Source: Colius striatus
Taxonomy: Eukaryota; Chordata; Aves; Coliiformes; Coliidae
NCBI RefSeq assembly: GCF_028858725.1
Contig: NC_084761.1
Location: 92,653,971-92,717,970 of the forward strand
Direction of reading: 5' to 3'
DNA: 64,000 bases
Shown: positions 25,010 through 37,100 of the stretch, piece by piece
Layout of the letters: every line of letters begins with the position of its first letter
How positions within the stretch are numbered: the first letter of the stretch is position 1
Position numbers and translations under genes: made by a program
Notes under the pieces: model-generated
Told to the model about the DNA's origin: nothing
The model's input: only the letters and a program-made list of their open reading frames with translations
The model's database searches: none

Positions 25010-28000
25010 TTTCAGCTTCTGGGGTTTCCCTCTTTATTTTTTGTGGTGGTTCTTGCGGGCTGCCAGCTGTGTCTGGAGGGGATTGTGGCTCTGTGACTGG
25101 TGTAACGCGGCACTCGGAAGGCTTGCTTGTCTTGCTGACCGCTGTTCATTCCCTGAGAGTGGTCCACAGGAGTTAGTGGGACGTAAGGTGAAGAGCGCTG
25201 GTTTAAACGAACAAGTTTCCTTTCCATACTTTAAAGAGCCATGATCCTGCAGGCTGTTTCTACTTGTATGTCTGAGGGAATAAAAGCACTCTTGGAATAT
25301 TAATCCTCTGGCTTCTGGTGTAAAAACTACCTTCTTGATAATATATAGAGTTAAATGTTTTGAGATTCAACCATAACATATGCCTTGTTAGTACCCTAAG
25401 TGGAGCTCCTCACTGTGATTCGAGCACCTTAGTGACTGAGACAGAAGATGCTTTGTCAGACCTTGAAGCTGTGAGGTCTGCAGCATGACGTTAATGAAGT
25501 GGAAACATACTGATCAGAGATTGAATGTGCAGTGATAGAAACTTTATTAGGTGGTTGAAGTCGGTGGCAAAGATTCTATCTCTCAATGCAGGTACTTGCC
25601 ATTATCAACAGGTATCTTTCAGGTGGCATACTGTTGTGGTTAAAAGCTTGAAAGACACCCTAAAACCTGTACCCATTAATAATTGTGGTGGATTTTGCTG
25701 TCTAAACTTTGTGGTTAGATTGTTCCTTGTTCACAGGAGACTGTAGAAAAATAAACACAAACCTTTCCAGGACGATAAAGCACATTTAAACTTTCATGGT
25801 TTGAAAAAACTAGTCATATTTAACAAGTGTGTTTCTTGGAATACTCAATAGCTATTTCGAATGTGCATAGGGCCCTGTTGCACTTGAGAGCATCAATGCA
25901 CCACAAAAGGCTAGTGGTAAATAAAAAACTGTGAAACCATGTAGTTGAGTGTTAGTTTCTCTTCAGCTTTGGACTGCAAACTATTTACTTGTGTTTACTC
26001 TCAGCTGCTCTGGTATTCAGTCTGGTACTGACCATAATCAGTAAATGTATGCTTAAACATAATTTGCCAAGCCCATACCAGGTGCAAAGCCTTTGTTTAA
26101 AAACTATATTAGTAGAAACATTTGTTTAAGTTACACCTGGGATTAACCATCGTGTCTAGACATGAACTTGGGGCCAGATTCTGCAGGAGGCTTTGTGTAA
26201 GGAGAGTTTGCCTCCATTAAGGCTCTGTGCAGGGAATGGTTCACCAGAGCTTGTAAAGCATAGAGCTGAAAGCTTACCTCAATTGTTGCTGTATTTACAA
26301 ACATCATTATGTGGCATTGTAAATTCTTCCTGTTGTTCCGGTCTGTTTTAAATATTCTATCATTTAATATTTAGAAGAAAACTTGCTGTTAGATAATCCA
26401 CATCATTGATGTTACTGAACAGCTTGAACTTAACATACTTTTAACTCTTTAGGCCTGTGAATGTTTATAGGGACCCAAGAGGCATGACTTTCCATGTAAT
26501 TTTCTAAATAATATCTGTATTTGTCCACAATACTTATTTGCAACAGTTTTTTTTATACGTGATATGTTAAGGATCCTCTCTGATAATACAGTAGCTAATT
26601 TAATTTAAGTCAAATAATATGTGGATAGAGGTTATGTGCTCAGACTGTATCTGTCTTTGAACTGGAGAATAATTGGTGAAGGTTTGTCAGACGTTAGTAG
26701 CCAAAGTTGAAGGGTTTGCTTGATGGAACAGATGGCCAAGCAACCATCATGTCAGAGAAAACAGCATGTATTCCGTGTATTCTTAGTTTAACACAAGAGG
26801 GAGCATGTCTAATCTTTAACCTTTAAATATTGCAACTTCAGAGAGGAAGCTTAAAGTGTTGAGTGTCAGCTAATTTGTGTTATAGGCTCCATGGGCAAAT
26901 ATTGATACAACCGATGCATACTTCTGGCATGTTTTCAACTTCAGGTTGCAGCTGTTGATTTGGAATATAAATGTTGACATGATAAATATGGAGATATGAA
27001 CTAAGCTAATGGCCTTGTGAACTTGTTAAAATCAGTAGTTTCCTGCTGAATTTAACAAAATATTTATAGTTATTGTTATTCCTGGGTATGGTTATTCATA
27101 TACAGAGGTTGTACTTTGTTCTTTAATAGTAGGTTAATAAATGTCTTCTGCTTAACCTACCATACAAAGTTATAAATCCAAGGCTTAATTTAGTTAAATT
27201 TAGTTTAATTACCAATACAACTTGGCTTTTACAGTGTTCATAAATTCTACCACTTTATTCTTGAATAGAGATTTGGCTTTAATGAGAAGGTTTGTGTACA
27301 GTATCTTGTTTATTTTTCTGTGTCCCCTAGTGGTGTAAATGGAAGAATAAAAATCACCTTCCCTTTTGTATTTCTTGGCATTGTCCAGTTGAATCATCAT
27401 CTGCTTATGTGTGTCCTCATGTTGTGTCTTGTTGAAATTAAGCAGTGCAAACTGAATGCTTCAAACTTTTAGCAGAACCTTAGTGATTTGAGGGCATCTT
27501 AAGTGTTTCCAATAATTGTCCACTTTGCTCCAGGTTAATGATTAGAGAAAAGCTGTCTGTCTACCATTAAGTGTTGCATGCAAACTATGCATCTTTCAAA
27601 ACTATGAATACTCTATATGTTATTTGGTGGAGCAAAGCAGAAAGAAAACTGCTGTGGATTGAGGTTTTACTTTGCTTGCTTCTCTTTCCTCATTGTGAGT
27701 GTTGGAATCTTTGTATCCAGGTGGCAGAAATGAATATGTCACCATTTCTCATTTTAGCAGATGCAACTGGCATCAGCCAGTGATATAAAGTCCAGTGTTG
27801 CATCAGGTGGGAGCACAGGTTGCTCCCCGGACCAGAAGAGCCCTCTTCCCCTAGCAGATTAGGTGGTGATTGTACTGTCCATCTTAGCCTGGAGACATGG
27901 AAGCTTTCAGTTTGTTCTTCTGGTGAGTGCTGATATTTGTGAAATATTTAGGGCCTTGCCTTTAGTCCATGCTCATTTTTTCTTCTGACTGGGGTGAGAA

Positions 28001-29338
28001 ATTCTGGTATTTTTTTAACAACTACCCTGCACAGCAGTTGAGAGAAGAAGGTGTTAATGTCAAAGCAGTTCCTCTTCAAAATATGCCAAGCAGCTGTCTT
28101 TGTAAGCCAGAAATGTGAGATGACCTGTACTGATATCAGATACCTTGAGACAGATATTCAGTGAGCGTCCTGACTTTTTAGAATGAGAACGAGACAGTTC
28201 CTACTGGGGACATTGTTGCTTTACTGAGTTATTCACAGCAAGTCAGCATTTTTAGGAATTGCTCCATTTAAATGGATGCCACTCGATTTTATGTGATCTG
28301 TGAGCAACAGTACTGCAGAGTCTGAAATTCCTAGAGAGCAGAGGGACACCTTTTGATGAACGAGTGTAGCTATACTGAATTTTATAAGGATCAAATGAGC
28401 TTCCTGTTGTCTTTGTTATTCCATATCTGCCAAAAGGGGCAAAACTTAACGATTTGGATTTTTTGCCCAGCAGACTTCATCTGTTGTTATACAATTTTTA
28501 CAAGAAGAGCATATTTCTTTATTTCAGAAGGAATAACATGACTGTAAAGTTCTCTTTTTTTGGTAATGTAACTTCAGGCTTGTAATTGAAAAGTGTATTA
28601 GTGTATCCCGCTTGTGTAAATAAGCTAGTGGACTTAGTGTTTTTATTTATTTGTCTGAGAGGAAATTACTAAGACTGTAAAAACCCAACAAACAAAAAAA
28701 ACCCCTCTCAAACAAAACCCAGCAATTAACAACAGCAGGAGAGATGGCCCTGATGTGCCACAGTTTAGAACATCCTTGTAAAGCAGTAATTGCAGATCAA
28801 ATGCTTTGTTTCCTTACTTTAGCATTATGATTGTAAGGACACTTTCCTTATCGGGGGAAAATGTAGATACCCTCAGCAACTGAGGTTACAAAGTTGCCAT
28901 AATGGATTAGAGTTGAGCCCTCGGCAGAGACCATTGTCTGTGCTGCATCAGCGGTATGAGCAGACAATTTAATATCTCTTGTACTAAGCTGGTACCTTTC
29001 AGTCCATGTATGCCAGAAAAAGTTATTTAGAAATTAGCCCATGTTTACACATTTGCAGCTGTCAAAGTGTTTATTAATTAGTTTTTATATTAAAAAGGGG
29101 GCAAAAATAGCAATGTAGATCTAATTCTTGTGTAATGCTATTTTAAAAACAGCAGCGTGGTATTGGCATAAAAAAGGGCACGTGGACATACTGGTGAAGC
29201 GCAGAGTCTTGTAACTTTCTGAGTGGTCTAAGTGGATGTTTTAAAATGCAAAGGGGAGGGGGTTTATCTGGGAGCAATTTTTTAGCCATGAGCAATTTTT
29301 TTTTAGTTGCTTTCTGAGTTACAGCCCCTTGAAAAATT
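25010..29338. other. Non-coding AT-rich stretch right of the CpG island
   Basis: G+C falls after the island and no CR1 or LTR piece was recognised in this interval. Open frames are short and lack known domains. One exon-like segment with good splice signals (27855-27922) and one homeodomain-type AT patch near 29060-29080 (TTTATTAATTAG) are discussed as findings. It would be intron 1 of the plus-strand transcript, if that exists, or intergenic DNA. Confidence 0.6.
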
Positions 29339-29366
29339 GGGGGGGGGGGGGGGCGGGGGGGGGGGG
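29339..29366 (+). repeat. Long G-tract (G15 C G12)
   Basis: Fifteen G residues, one C, then twelve G residues, followed by further G-runs (AGGGTTGGGGTGGG) to about 29385. This is strong G-quadruplex potential on the plus strand. Length may be inaccurate in the assembly because such tracts are hard to sequence. Confidence 0.95.
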
Positions 29367-29499
29367 AGGCTAGGGTTGGGGTGGGTTAGAAAGAAAGTGC
29401 TGACACAGTCTTAACTACAGAGCAGTGCCCTGCCTGCTGCTGCAATAATTGTCCAGGCAGGGTTTGCTGCTTCCCTGCCATTGTGCTTTTCAGTCCTTC

Positions 29500-30404
29500 A
29501 ATTAATTCCATTTTTAACTTTCGGAAAGTTTGCTGTGATTTAAAGCCCACGGCGTGCGTGGAAAAGGCAGAGGAGTCAGGTTGGCGGAGTAGCATGGACT
29601 TGTTAATCTCAGCCTGATCTTGTCAGTAACGGCAGAGCAGAGGGAGAGGGAGAGGAACTCCGGCTGGGGCAGCGCTCCAAAGGTTTGTCTGTTATTTTTC
29701 TACCTAAATTATGTCTTAGTAGTAACTACACCGTATACGGAGCGTTGTTTGGGCTCTGTCGATGCCGTGGTTGCGATGAGGTGTGGGTTTAGCCGCGGTG
29801 GTTGTTTGCCAGAGAGGAGCTTTGCCTCGGTGTGTATGGGAGAGAGCGGGTGTGTGTTACGAGCGGGGGAAACGCTGAAGAAGAAGAAACCCTGTTGGTT
29901 CTCCATGCAAATGACCGCTTTGGTTGTAACAAAAGCCTTGATGTTGGGCTTGGAAAAATGATCTGACAGTGTAACAACCTCAGGCCACTTTCGCCATGTT
30001 TTTGTTTATTCATGTTTCATTCCGTTTTCCGTAGCTATCTCGCAGATGTTTCCAGTTTCACTGTTACGGGGCTGTTGTGTTTGGTTTGTTTTTTTTTTTA
30101 TTTAACACCGTTGAGCCTTTTTGGAGTTAGGAAGAAAATGTGTGCAAGAATGTTAACAAAACAGAGAGGTGTTGCAGATGTTTATACTTTAGTTCTTGCG
30201 TTGCGCCTGACGATACTGGCAGAGGGATACAGTGCCTATGAAGGAACGTTAAGAAGCATCTGTTTTAACTACCGAGCTTATAATTTCGAGATGTGCCCAT
30301 TGTAACTTGAATTTAACACGAACAGATGAAGCGAGCACGTTCCTGGTACAATGTGGCTACTTGAGAGCTCATTTGTTTGCTCCCGTTTTTGGGGGAAAAA
30401 AAGC
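29500..30404. promoter_or_regulatory. CpG-elevated patch between two G-tracts, possible secondary promoter or enhancer
   Basis: CpG dinucleotides are far more frequent here than in the flanks (for example around 29627-29680, 29728-29885 and 30000-30290). No CR1 or LTR similarity explains them. An acceptor-like TCTTGTCAG at 29618-29626 and a donor-like AAAG/GTTTGT at 29682/29683 would bound a 56-nt exon, but it has stops in frame. The patch may be an unmethylated regulatory element. No TATA box was recognised. Confidence 0.35.
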
Positions 30405-30426
30405 GGGGGGGGGGGGGGGGGGGGGG
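30405..30426 (+). repeat. G22 homopolymer
   Basis: Twenty-two consecutive G residues, then C and GGG. It lies 1.04 kb from the other G-tract at 29339-29366 and at the right-hand end of the CpG-elevated patch. A proline-rich or glycine-rich frame read across it is an artefact of the homopolymer. Confidence 0.95.
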
Positions 30427-30539
30427 CGGGAAAGGCGAGTGAGAGCAAGGAAGGGAATATCTGTGACACAACATGTATGCTCCTAGATAAACTCCTGCCA
30501 TCTCGGAGTGCCTTTAAATATTTGAACAGCTTCTCTTAA

Positions 30540-33498
30540 GTCAAATAAAATTGGTTACCATGAGAAACAAAAAAAAGTCTAATAGAATAGTTGAGCATAG
30601 TAATGAAAATCTGAATGTCAAATTGTTTCGGAATCATTTGAAGGATTGAATTAGACAGAAAATCTTTTTAATAGCAGTCATAGTGACACATTTAAACATT
30701 TTTGCTTCAGAGATCCAGGAAAACAACACACAGCGTACAGAAATAGCAGAGCTGGATGGTCACATAAATTGAAACGTAATTGTCTACTAATGCTATTAGA
30801 ATCAGTCTGGTTTTAGGATTTTATGCTTATGAATGTATTGAGGCATAAACAAATAAAATCTGAAATCTTAAAGGACAATGACTCAATGTCCGGAGCCAGT
30901 GGTTAAATCAGATGTGGTAACTATGGTGAGAGGTAAAGTTACTTAGCTTCTCACAGACCATACATACATGAATTTCTTTTCATACAATGGAGATTAAGGA
31001 GAAAAGGATTAGAGAATTGAAAGAGGAATTTTGAGCAGGAAACCTGTAGCCTTGCTCTGGGAATTAACACTGAAGAGGACTGTAGAAGAGAGGCAGAGTG
31101 GAAGTAAACACTGTCTTGTAATATACGTTGATGATAATTCTAGAAAGGAATCTTTCTGATTGGGAATATCAACAGCAGCTCATGCATACAGGAATGAAAT
31201 CAATTTTCTCCTATTCCAGGGCAACAAAACCAGAACCAGCATAGATATTTACATTACCAAGTGACAGCATAAAATCAGGTATAGTCTGATATTCTGAATT
31301 AACTCGTTTTAGATTCTTGCAGAGTTCAGTGATACTGATTTATTTGGGTTGCATAGCATTCCTTTTTTCAAGCATAGTCAAGATATGTATTTAGGATTTT
31401 TTTTTTAAACTTCAAAGATGGTGGTCATATAAAGTGGAAAATAATATCACAACTTAGTCTTCTAGCTGGTAAATATTGGGAGAGTGTGAACTGCAGTAAG
31501 AGAGACTTTGACCATATTTCTGATTTTCCTTGAGTTGAGAAGAGGGTTCAGTGTTACCCTGAGCCTTTCAGAGAAGAACTTCAGATTATGCTGATCAGCT
31601 CTGAGGGACATATGAAGGAGTGTCATGCTTGCACACAAGTCATATGTTCAGAGACGACTATCAGAGATCCTAATGAGTGATTGGCTATTTGGAATACTCG
31701 GGAAACAGAAAGGGAGCAGATGAGGTTTAATTTCCAGTAGAGAGGGACTGTTTCTCTATAATAGTGAAAAGTACATTCACTACAATAGTGCAGAGACATC
31801 TTGGGAATATGAGCTATGTTCAGCTTTATTTAGCTTTCAAGTAGTAGAGGTTAGAACATACTATGGATTTTGGCAAAGTATTAGAAACATGTTTAATAAA
31901 ATATTTTAAAGGTTGGAGTTTTCTTCCTTCCCTGCCCCACACTCAACATAGTAGTTGAAAAACAGTTGTCTTGGGAGAAGTCCTCAGGGGAATTAGTAGT
32001 TCAGATGAGTCTAGACAGTTGGTGTTAAAAGTTTTAAGGTGTTTACAGATTTGCTAGGAAATACTTTTATCTTTCTGTGGGTCATAATCCCACACCTTGC
32101 TTTCTCAAGTGTTCTAAGAGTGTGTTATCAGATAACTGTTCTGGAGACTACATTCACTACTGCTGTGCAACAGTGTGGGTTAAACCTATGAAAGGAATGT
32201 TCACAGGCAAAATGATAAATAATAGACCCAACAGCAATGTAATTCACATTCATTACAAATTGTTTTCACAAGAGAAATTATCAGCTCAAAATTTATTGGG
32301 TTTTGCTTTTAAGTTGTCATTTCCTGAAAAGTATTAAAGCCTCAGTAATTGTATTCTGCCCTAATAGGGAGGAAGAGGAGGAAAAGGAATTCTATCACTG
32401 CTGTTAGGTGGGCAACATTTTGCCTTTTTCCCCCCTCCCCTATTGTTGGAGTTGACATTTGTATGGAATGGTATATTGTTATTGTGTTAATAATGGATTA
32501 TTTCAGATGAAAATTTTTGTTTATGTGAAGGTTGCTATTTTAGATTGAAGCAGAAAGCTTCCATAAACTAGAGCAAAATTCAGACCTAACCGTTGATGCA
32601 TGACAACTCGTTTCTTTGTTCAATGTATTTCAAAATTGTTTTATCATCTCCCTTTATTAGGATGGACTATATTTAAGAACAGTACACCTGATATTTCAGG
32701 CATGGGATGCTGTACAACCTAATGGATAGTAACAGCACAATCGGAAGAAATAGTGTTTCCCTTGCTTTGCTATTGAGTTAGAGCAGGTCAGTTCACCTTT
32801 CTGTTTCCATTTTCTATCTACGAAGGGATATAATGGTAATTCCTTTTAAAAGTACTTCAGAATCTACTGATGAAATTCTGAGGCATGTGATATTTTGTCT
32901 TGCAGCAGTACATATGAGACCAATAGATGGTGGATAGTCACATAATAATTTTTTTTAAATCTCCATCAAAAGTTACAAAGTGTTAAAAACCCTAAATCAC
33001 TAGTGTTTTGGTGATATAATATTTCCAGAAAAAAGCTTAGACATGCCACTGATGATGTATTTTGAGACTGTTGTTGTTAAATTAGAAGATTTTTAGGTAA
33101 TTGAATATCAGCTGGCTTGCAAGTACCTTGGTATTGAATATTGACAGTTTATCAATCTCTCTTAAAATTTGAAACAAAAGATGGGCCTTTGTTGACTTGT
33201 GCAGCTGTTCTGTTGGGATTCAGCCAGAAGTGTAGTTTCAGCTGCATCTTAGGATGTTGAAAAAAACCAATCCTCCATTTCCCCAGTGAAGGTGTTTACA
33301 TTAGTACCAGGGAACCTCTGGCCTTCTTGATTAAATCAGTACATTGCAAAACTGAAAAACAAGATGAGAATCCCTGTGCAAGCAGCTATGTTTGTGCTCC
33401 ATCTCAGACAGCTGAATGGTTTTACTTAACTCAGTGTATCTACTGAAGGGAATAAGAATTTTAAGGATTAAAGTTCATCATATTTATCATATTTTTGT
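30540..33498. other. Non-coding AT-rich stretch
   Basis: No recognised gene, RNA or repeat family was found here. Short A or T homopolymers are present (for example near 31398-31406). Open frames, such as an 86-codon one at 32077-32337, show no known domain or codon bias. Confidence 0.6.
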
Positions 33499-34162
33499 CC
33501 ATGATCATGGAAATTGCCAGCAGTGTGTCCAGGTGGCCAAGAAGGTCAATGTCATCCCTGCTTATATCAGAAACAGCGTGACCAGCAGGACTGGGACAGT
33601 GATTGTCCCCCTGTACTTGGCATTGATGAGGCCACAGCTCAAGTGCTGTGTTCAGTTTTGTTCCCATCACTATAAGAAAGACACTGAGGGGATGGAGCAT
33701 GTCCAGAGACAGGCAATGAAGCTTTGGAAGGGTCTGGAGCACAAGTCTGATGAGGAGTGGCTGAGGGAACTGAGGGTGTTTAGTTGAGATAGGAGGAGGC
33801 CGAGAGGAGACATGATCGCTCTCTACAACTACCTGGAAGGAGGCTGTAGCAAGGTGAGGGTCAGTCTCTTCTCCCAAGTAATGAATGAGAGGACAAGAGG
33901 AAATGGGCTGAAGTTGTGTCGGAGTAGATTTAGATTGGGCGTTAGGAAGAGTTTATTCCCTGAGAGGGCTGTTAGACACTGGCACACGCTGCCACAGGAG
34001 GTGGTGGATGGAGTCTCCATCCCTGGAGATGTTGCAAAGCTGTGTAGCTGAGGTGCTAAGGGACATGGGTTAGTGATGGGCTTGGCAACGTGAGGTGAGT
34101 GGTTGGACTTGATGATCTTATAATTTTGGTTGGAAAAAACTTTTCTAGCATTCTACAAAATG
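33499..34162 (+). mobile_element. CR1 LINE copy, 0.66 kb, reverse-transcriptase C-terminal part
   Basis: The plus strand carries CR1 ORF2 landmarks in order: AACAGCGTGACCAGCAGGAC, GTACTTGGCATTGATGAGGC, GGCAATGAAGCTTTGGAAGG, TGGCTGAGGGAACTGAGGGT, CTCTCTACAACTACCTGGAA and near the end TGGACTTGATGATCTTATAA. A nonsense codon at 33785-33787 (VFS then TGA) ends one frame; the next, at 33812-34051, carries [20 protein letters not shown] content. It is 5'-truncated and inactive. It differs in sequence from the copies at 40498 and 51324 and probably belongs to another CR1 subfamily. Confidence 0.92.
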
Positions 34163-37100
34163 CAATGGGAAGTCTGAAGTGTTCTAAGATCTTTGTGAGA
34201 TGATTCTTGCTCCATTTGTACATCATATGAAGGTATGGAACTTGATTTCAGGTGCAATGTAGGATATATGGGATAGCTTAATGCTGCAAAGTGTGGAATA
34301 AAGTTTAGAAAGTGTTAAGAGTGGACTGCCAGCCTGTACAGGTTATTCATTGCAGTTCACGATATGATTTATCTTTTGTGACTTGCCGAGGACTGATAAG
34401 TTTAAGCAATTGTCACAGAGGAGCAGTTAAATCTTACATTTGATAGGAAAATTTACAAAATCATAGTTTGATATACAAATTTCATCTTAAATTTCCACTA
34501 TTTCCTTCATGTGTTACACTGCATCAGTACATCAACATGTTCCTTTATCTTTGTAGATAGCAGGGTCAGGATTTTGTTACAGAAAATGGCCATTTGCTGT
34601 TTTCTGTTCTTGGCTATAGAAACAGCCCCAAACACTTTAAAAAATATGTTTTCATGTTTAAAGAACAAGATTTTATTCTCAAAAGCACTTTAGAGTCTTA
34701 AAAACAAATTTCTCCAATAGTTTTCCATTTGACAGGAATATTTTTCTTTATCTGGAGAACAAGCCAGTATGGCTTAGTTTGTAAGATTTGTTTATACAAT
34801 GGTATTTTTTTGTCTGCACGGTGCCTGGAATATGTCTTAGCCCATGAATAATAGGATAGATAAAAGTTATTGTATCCAAACAGCTTCTGTTTATATTTCT
34901 CAGTAAGAGGTGTTTGTGTGTGGAGAAGGATTCTTTTAGCTTTGGGAAACTGAGTGTATACTCTGTCTAGTAAATTATGTTATTTGTTAGCTTGTTAAAT
35001 CGTAGAGCATCAATGACATGACAGTTTCCCTTTTGAACATTAAATATTAGGTGGGATTTCTGTAGAAATCATTATAACTTAGGCTATGTTGTTAAAGTAT
35101 TTCTCTACCTTTCTCAGATAACCTGTGCTTGCATTTCGTAGAGGAAGGGTGACCAGTAAGAATGATGTGAACTGGTAATGCCTTTGCTAATTGGAATGTT
35201 TTCCCTGTGTTTTGTAAGACCATCGTACTTTTGAAAGCCTTTGCATACCTTTTTTTTTTTTTGTAGATCTTTCATCATTTCCCTGCTTTCCTTCCTGATA
35301 CAACTCCAGAAGGAGTATGACGTGACATTTTCTTCTGTCCTCTCTTAAATGTATATGTATACTCTCTTCTTTTTTTGTACTTTGTTTATTCTGCACTATG
35401 ACAGACAAGTAGAGCCAGAAGTTGGTATTTAAACAATATATTATTCGAAGTATTTTTAAGCATAGTATTTTTTTTTTTGGACATCCACTCTCACCCTCCA
35501 TTTCTGCAGTGAGGGAGTGGTATCAGTGTCATAGTCATTCTTAGTGTAATGTGAATTTGATCTAATGCAGTTAGTATATCATTCCTCAGGCCCTCTGATA
35601 TGAATAGATATAAAAAACCATGCCCATTATATCCTTCAACGTCATTTCAGAGAAGGTGACCACTGGACTTCAGACTGTGAGACACAGAGAGGTCTGTTAA
35701 ACTTAACATTGTTGTGAATGGGTTGATGTGTTTCCTCAAATGCTGGCACAGAAATTAGAGATCCTGTTGACTTCTAGGGCCAAAGTATCTGGAAGAGATT
35801 CCCTGGAGAAAAAAAAATGCCATTTCCCATTCTACTCAATAGCTATGGGACAGGAAATTGGTTTTGCAGATTTTTACCTCATGGGAAGTCAGCTTGAAGA
35901 ACCTGAAGATTGTGGTAGAGTCATTGCACTGTAAAAGTTAAGCAGATAAAATCCTTTAATCTCAGATTTACTTTACCTGCAGTTTTATACTGGTGAAGAT
36001 GTCAAAAACAAGGTGATTTATTCATCTCTGTAGGTGCAATTGAAAATTTAACTTCTATGATCCTGATGTGTCTATATCAAAATAAACAGACTCATGTCTT
36101 GACTAAGTGTTAAGGTTTCTGGACGTTATTGATACTTACTTTGAGTAAGACCTAATTAAATCTAGGTCACATAGCTTTTAACTTTAAGCATTTCTGCCTA
36201 CACAATTAAGGGAGGACTTAAGCTGTGGAAGTGCTGGAAACTTGTACAGAACAGATTGCCTGCCCCTGCTGTGACTGGGAGGAAGAAGTATAAACCTATA
36301 GAGGATGAGAATGTAGGAATAGAGTGTACAAGTTGTAAGAGTAGATAATTTCAAGTTTCTAATTAGCATTGTGCAGCAAAATTAGTACATAGATAAGTAT
36401 GACAGGTATTTTAAGCACTCTTTAATGTCATTCTGTCTTTGGATGTTTGTACTTCATGGTAAGCTAATTTGTTCTGAATCTGATTAATTCTTTAAGTCTG
36501 TTTCTTGGGGGATGTTTTCAGTGTTTGTGGTTGATTGATAGAGTTTTGTCTTGCAATAATGTGTTCTAAATGTATATACATTTTTTTTTTCTCCTGGTTT
36601 AGAGCCAATTGTTGATAACTTTGCCTGCTAGTTACAAATTTCTCAGCAAGTCCAATAAGTTTTTCTGTTCCTTTGGGACTGCTTTTAGATGGATCAATAT
36701 CTGAATTAGCTAGGGAAAGGCACAGCAATCTGGTCTTGAGGTGTTTCACAGATTATGATTGTTGAGATTTGTCTTGGGAGAAATGGATAGTCTGTTAGTA
36801 AGCCTGAAGATGTATGCGGGTGTTTTCTGAGTGCAGAGGTATATAGGATAAAATGCTAAACGGACCCTTCTCCTAGCACATGGGTGACGTCTTTTAAGGA
36901 AAATGGTGAGTTCAGTCTTGAAATTTCCTCGATGTGTTTATATTTGCTTCTGTCTCAAGAAATAACTTTGTCAGCTGTTTTCTGTCCTAATGCTTTGATT
37001 TTGTGAGCATTTTTCAATCTTGATAATCTTGCTGAATCAGACTATGGTCAGATGGAGGTGCTCAAATTATATTGCTGAGGGTAAAGTCCAGAACCTTTTC

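Larger units (their letters stand above)
22960..25010. promoter_or_regulatory. CpG island with divergent promoters
   Basis: CpG dinucleotides and G+C rise sharply from about 22960 and fall away after about 25010, in contrast with the AT-rich DNA on both sides. The island covers MAEA coding exon 1 (minus strand) and a plus-strand promoter-like segment. CCAAT boxes occur at 23848-23852 and 24065-24069 and 24224-24228, with inverted ATTGG at 23924-23928 and 24332-24336. ETS-like TTCCG/CGGAA motifs cluster at 23868-23985, and several GGGCGGGGC-type Sp1/KLF boxes are present. This is the usual architecture of a bidirectional housekeeping promoter. The open frames inside it on both strands are by-products of high G+C. 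Confidence 0.9.

Noticed and set aside
30278..30539. Glycine-rich and proline-rich open frames
   Set aside because: They are produced by the G22 homopolymer read in different frames and strands.
33416..33877. Open frames on both strands taken as genes
   Set aside because: The plus frame is CR1 ORF2 remnant and the 138-codon minus frame is its shadow.
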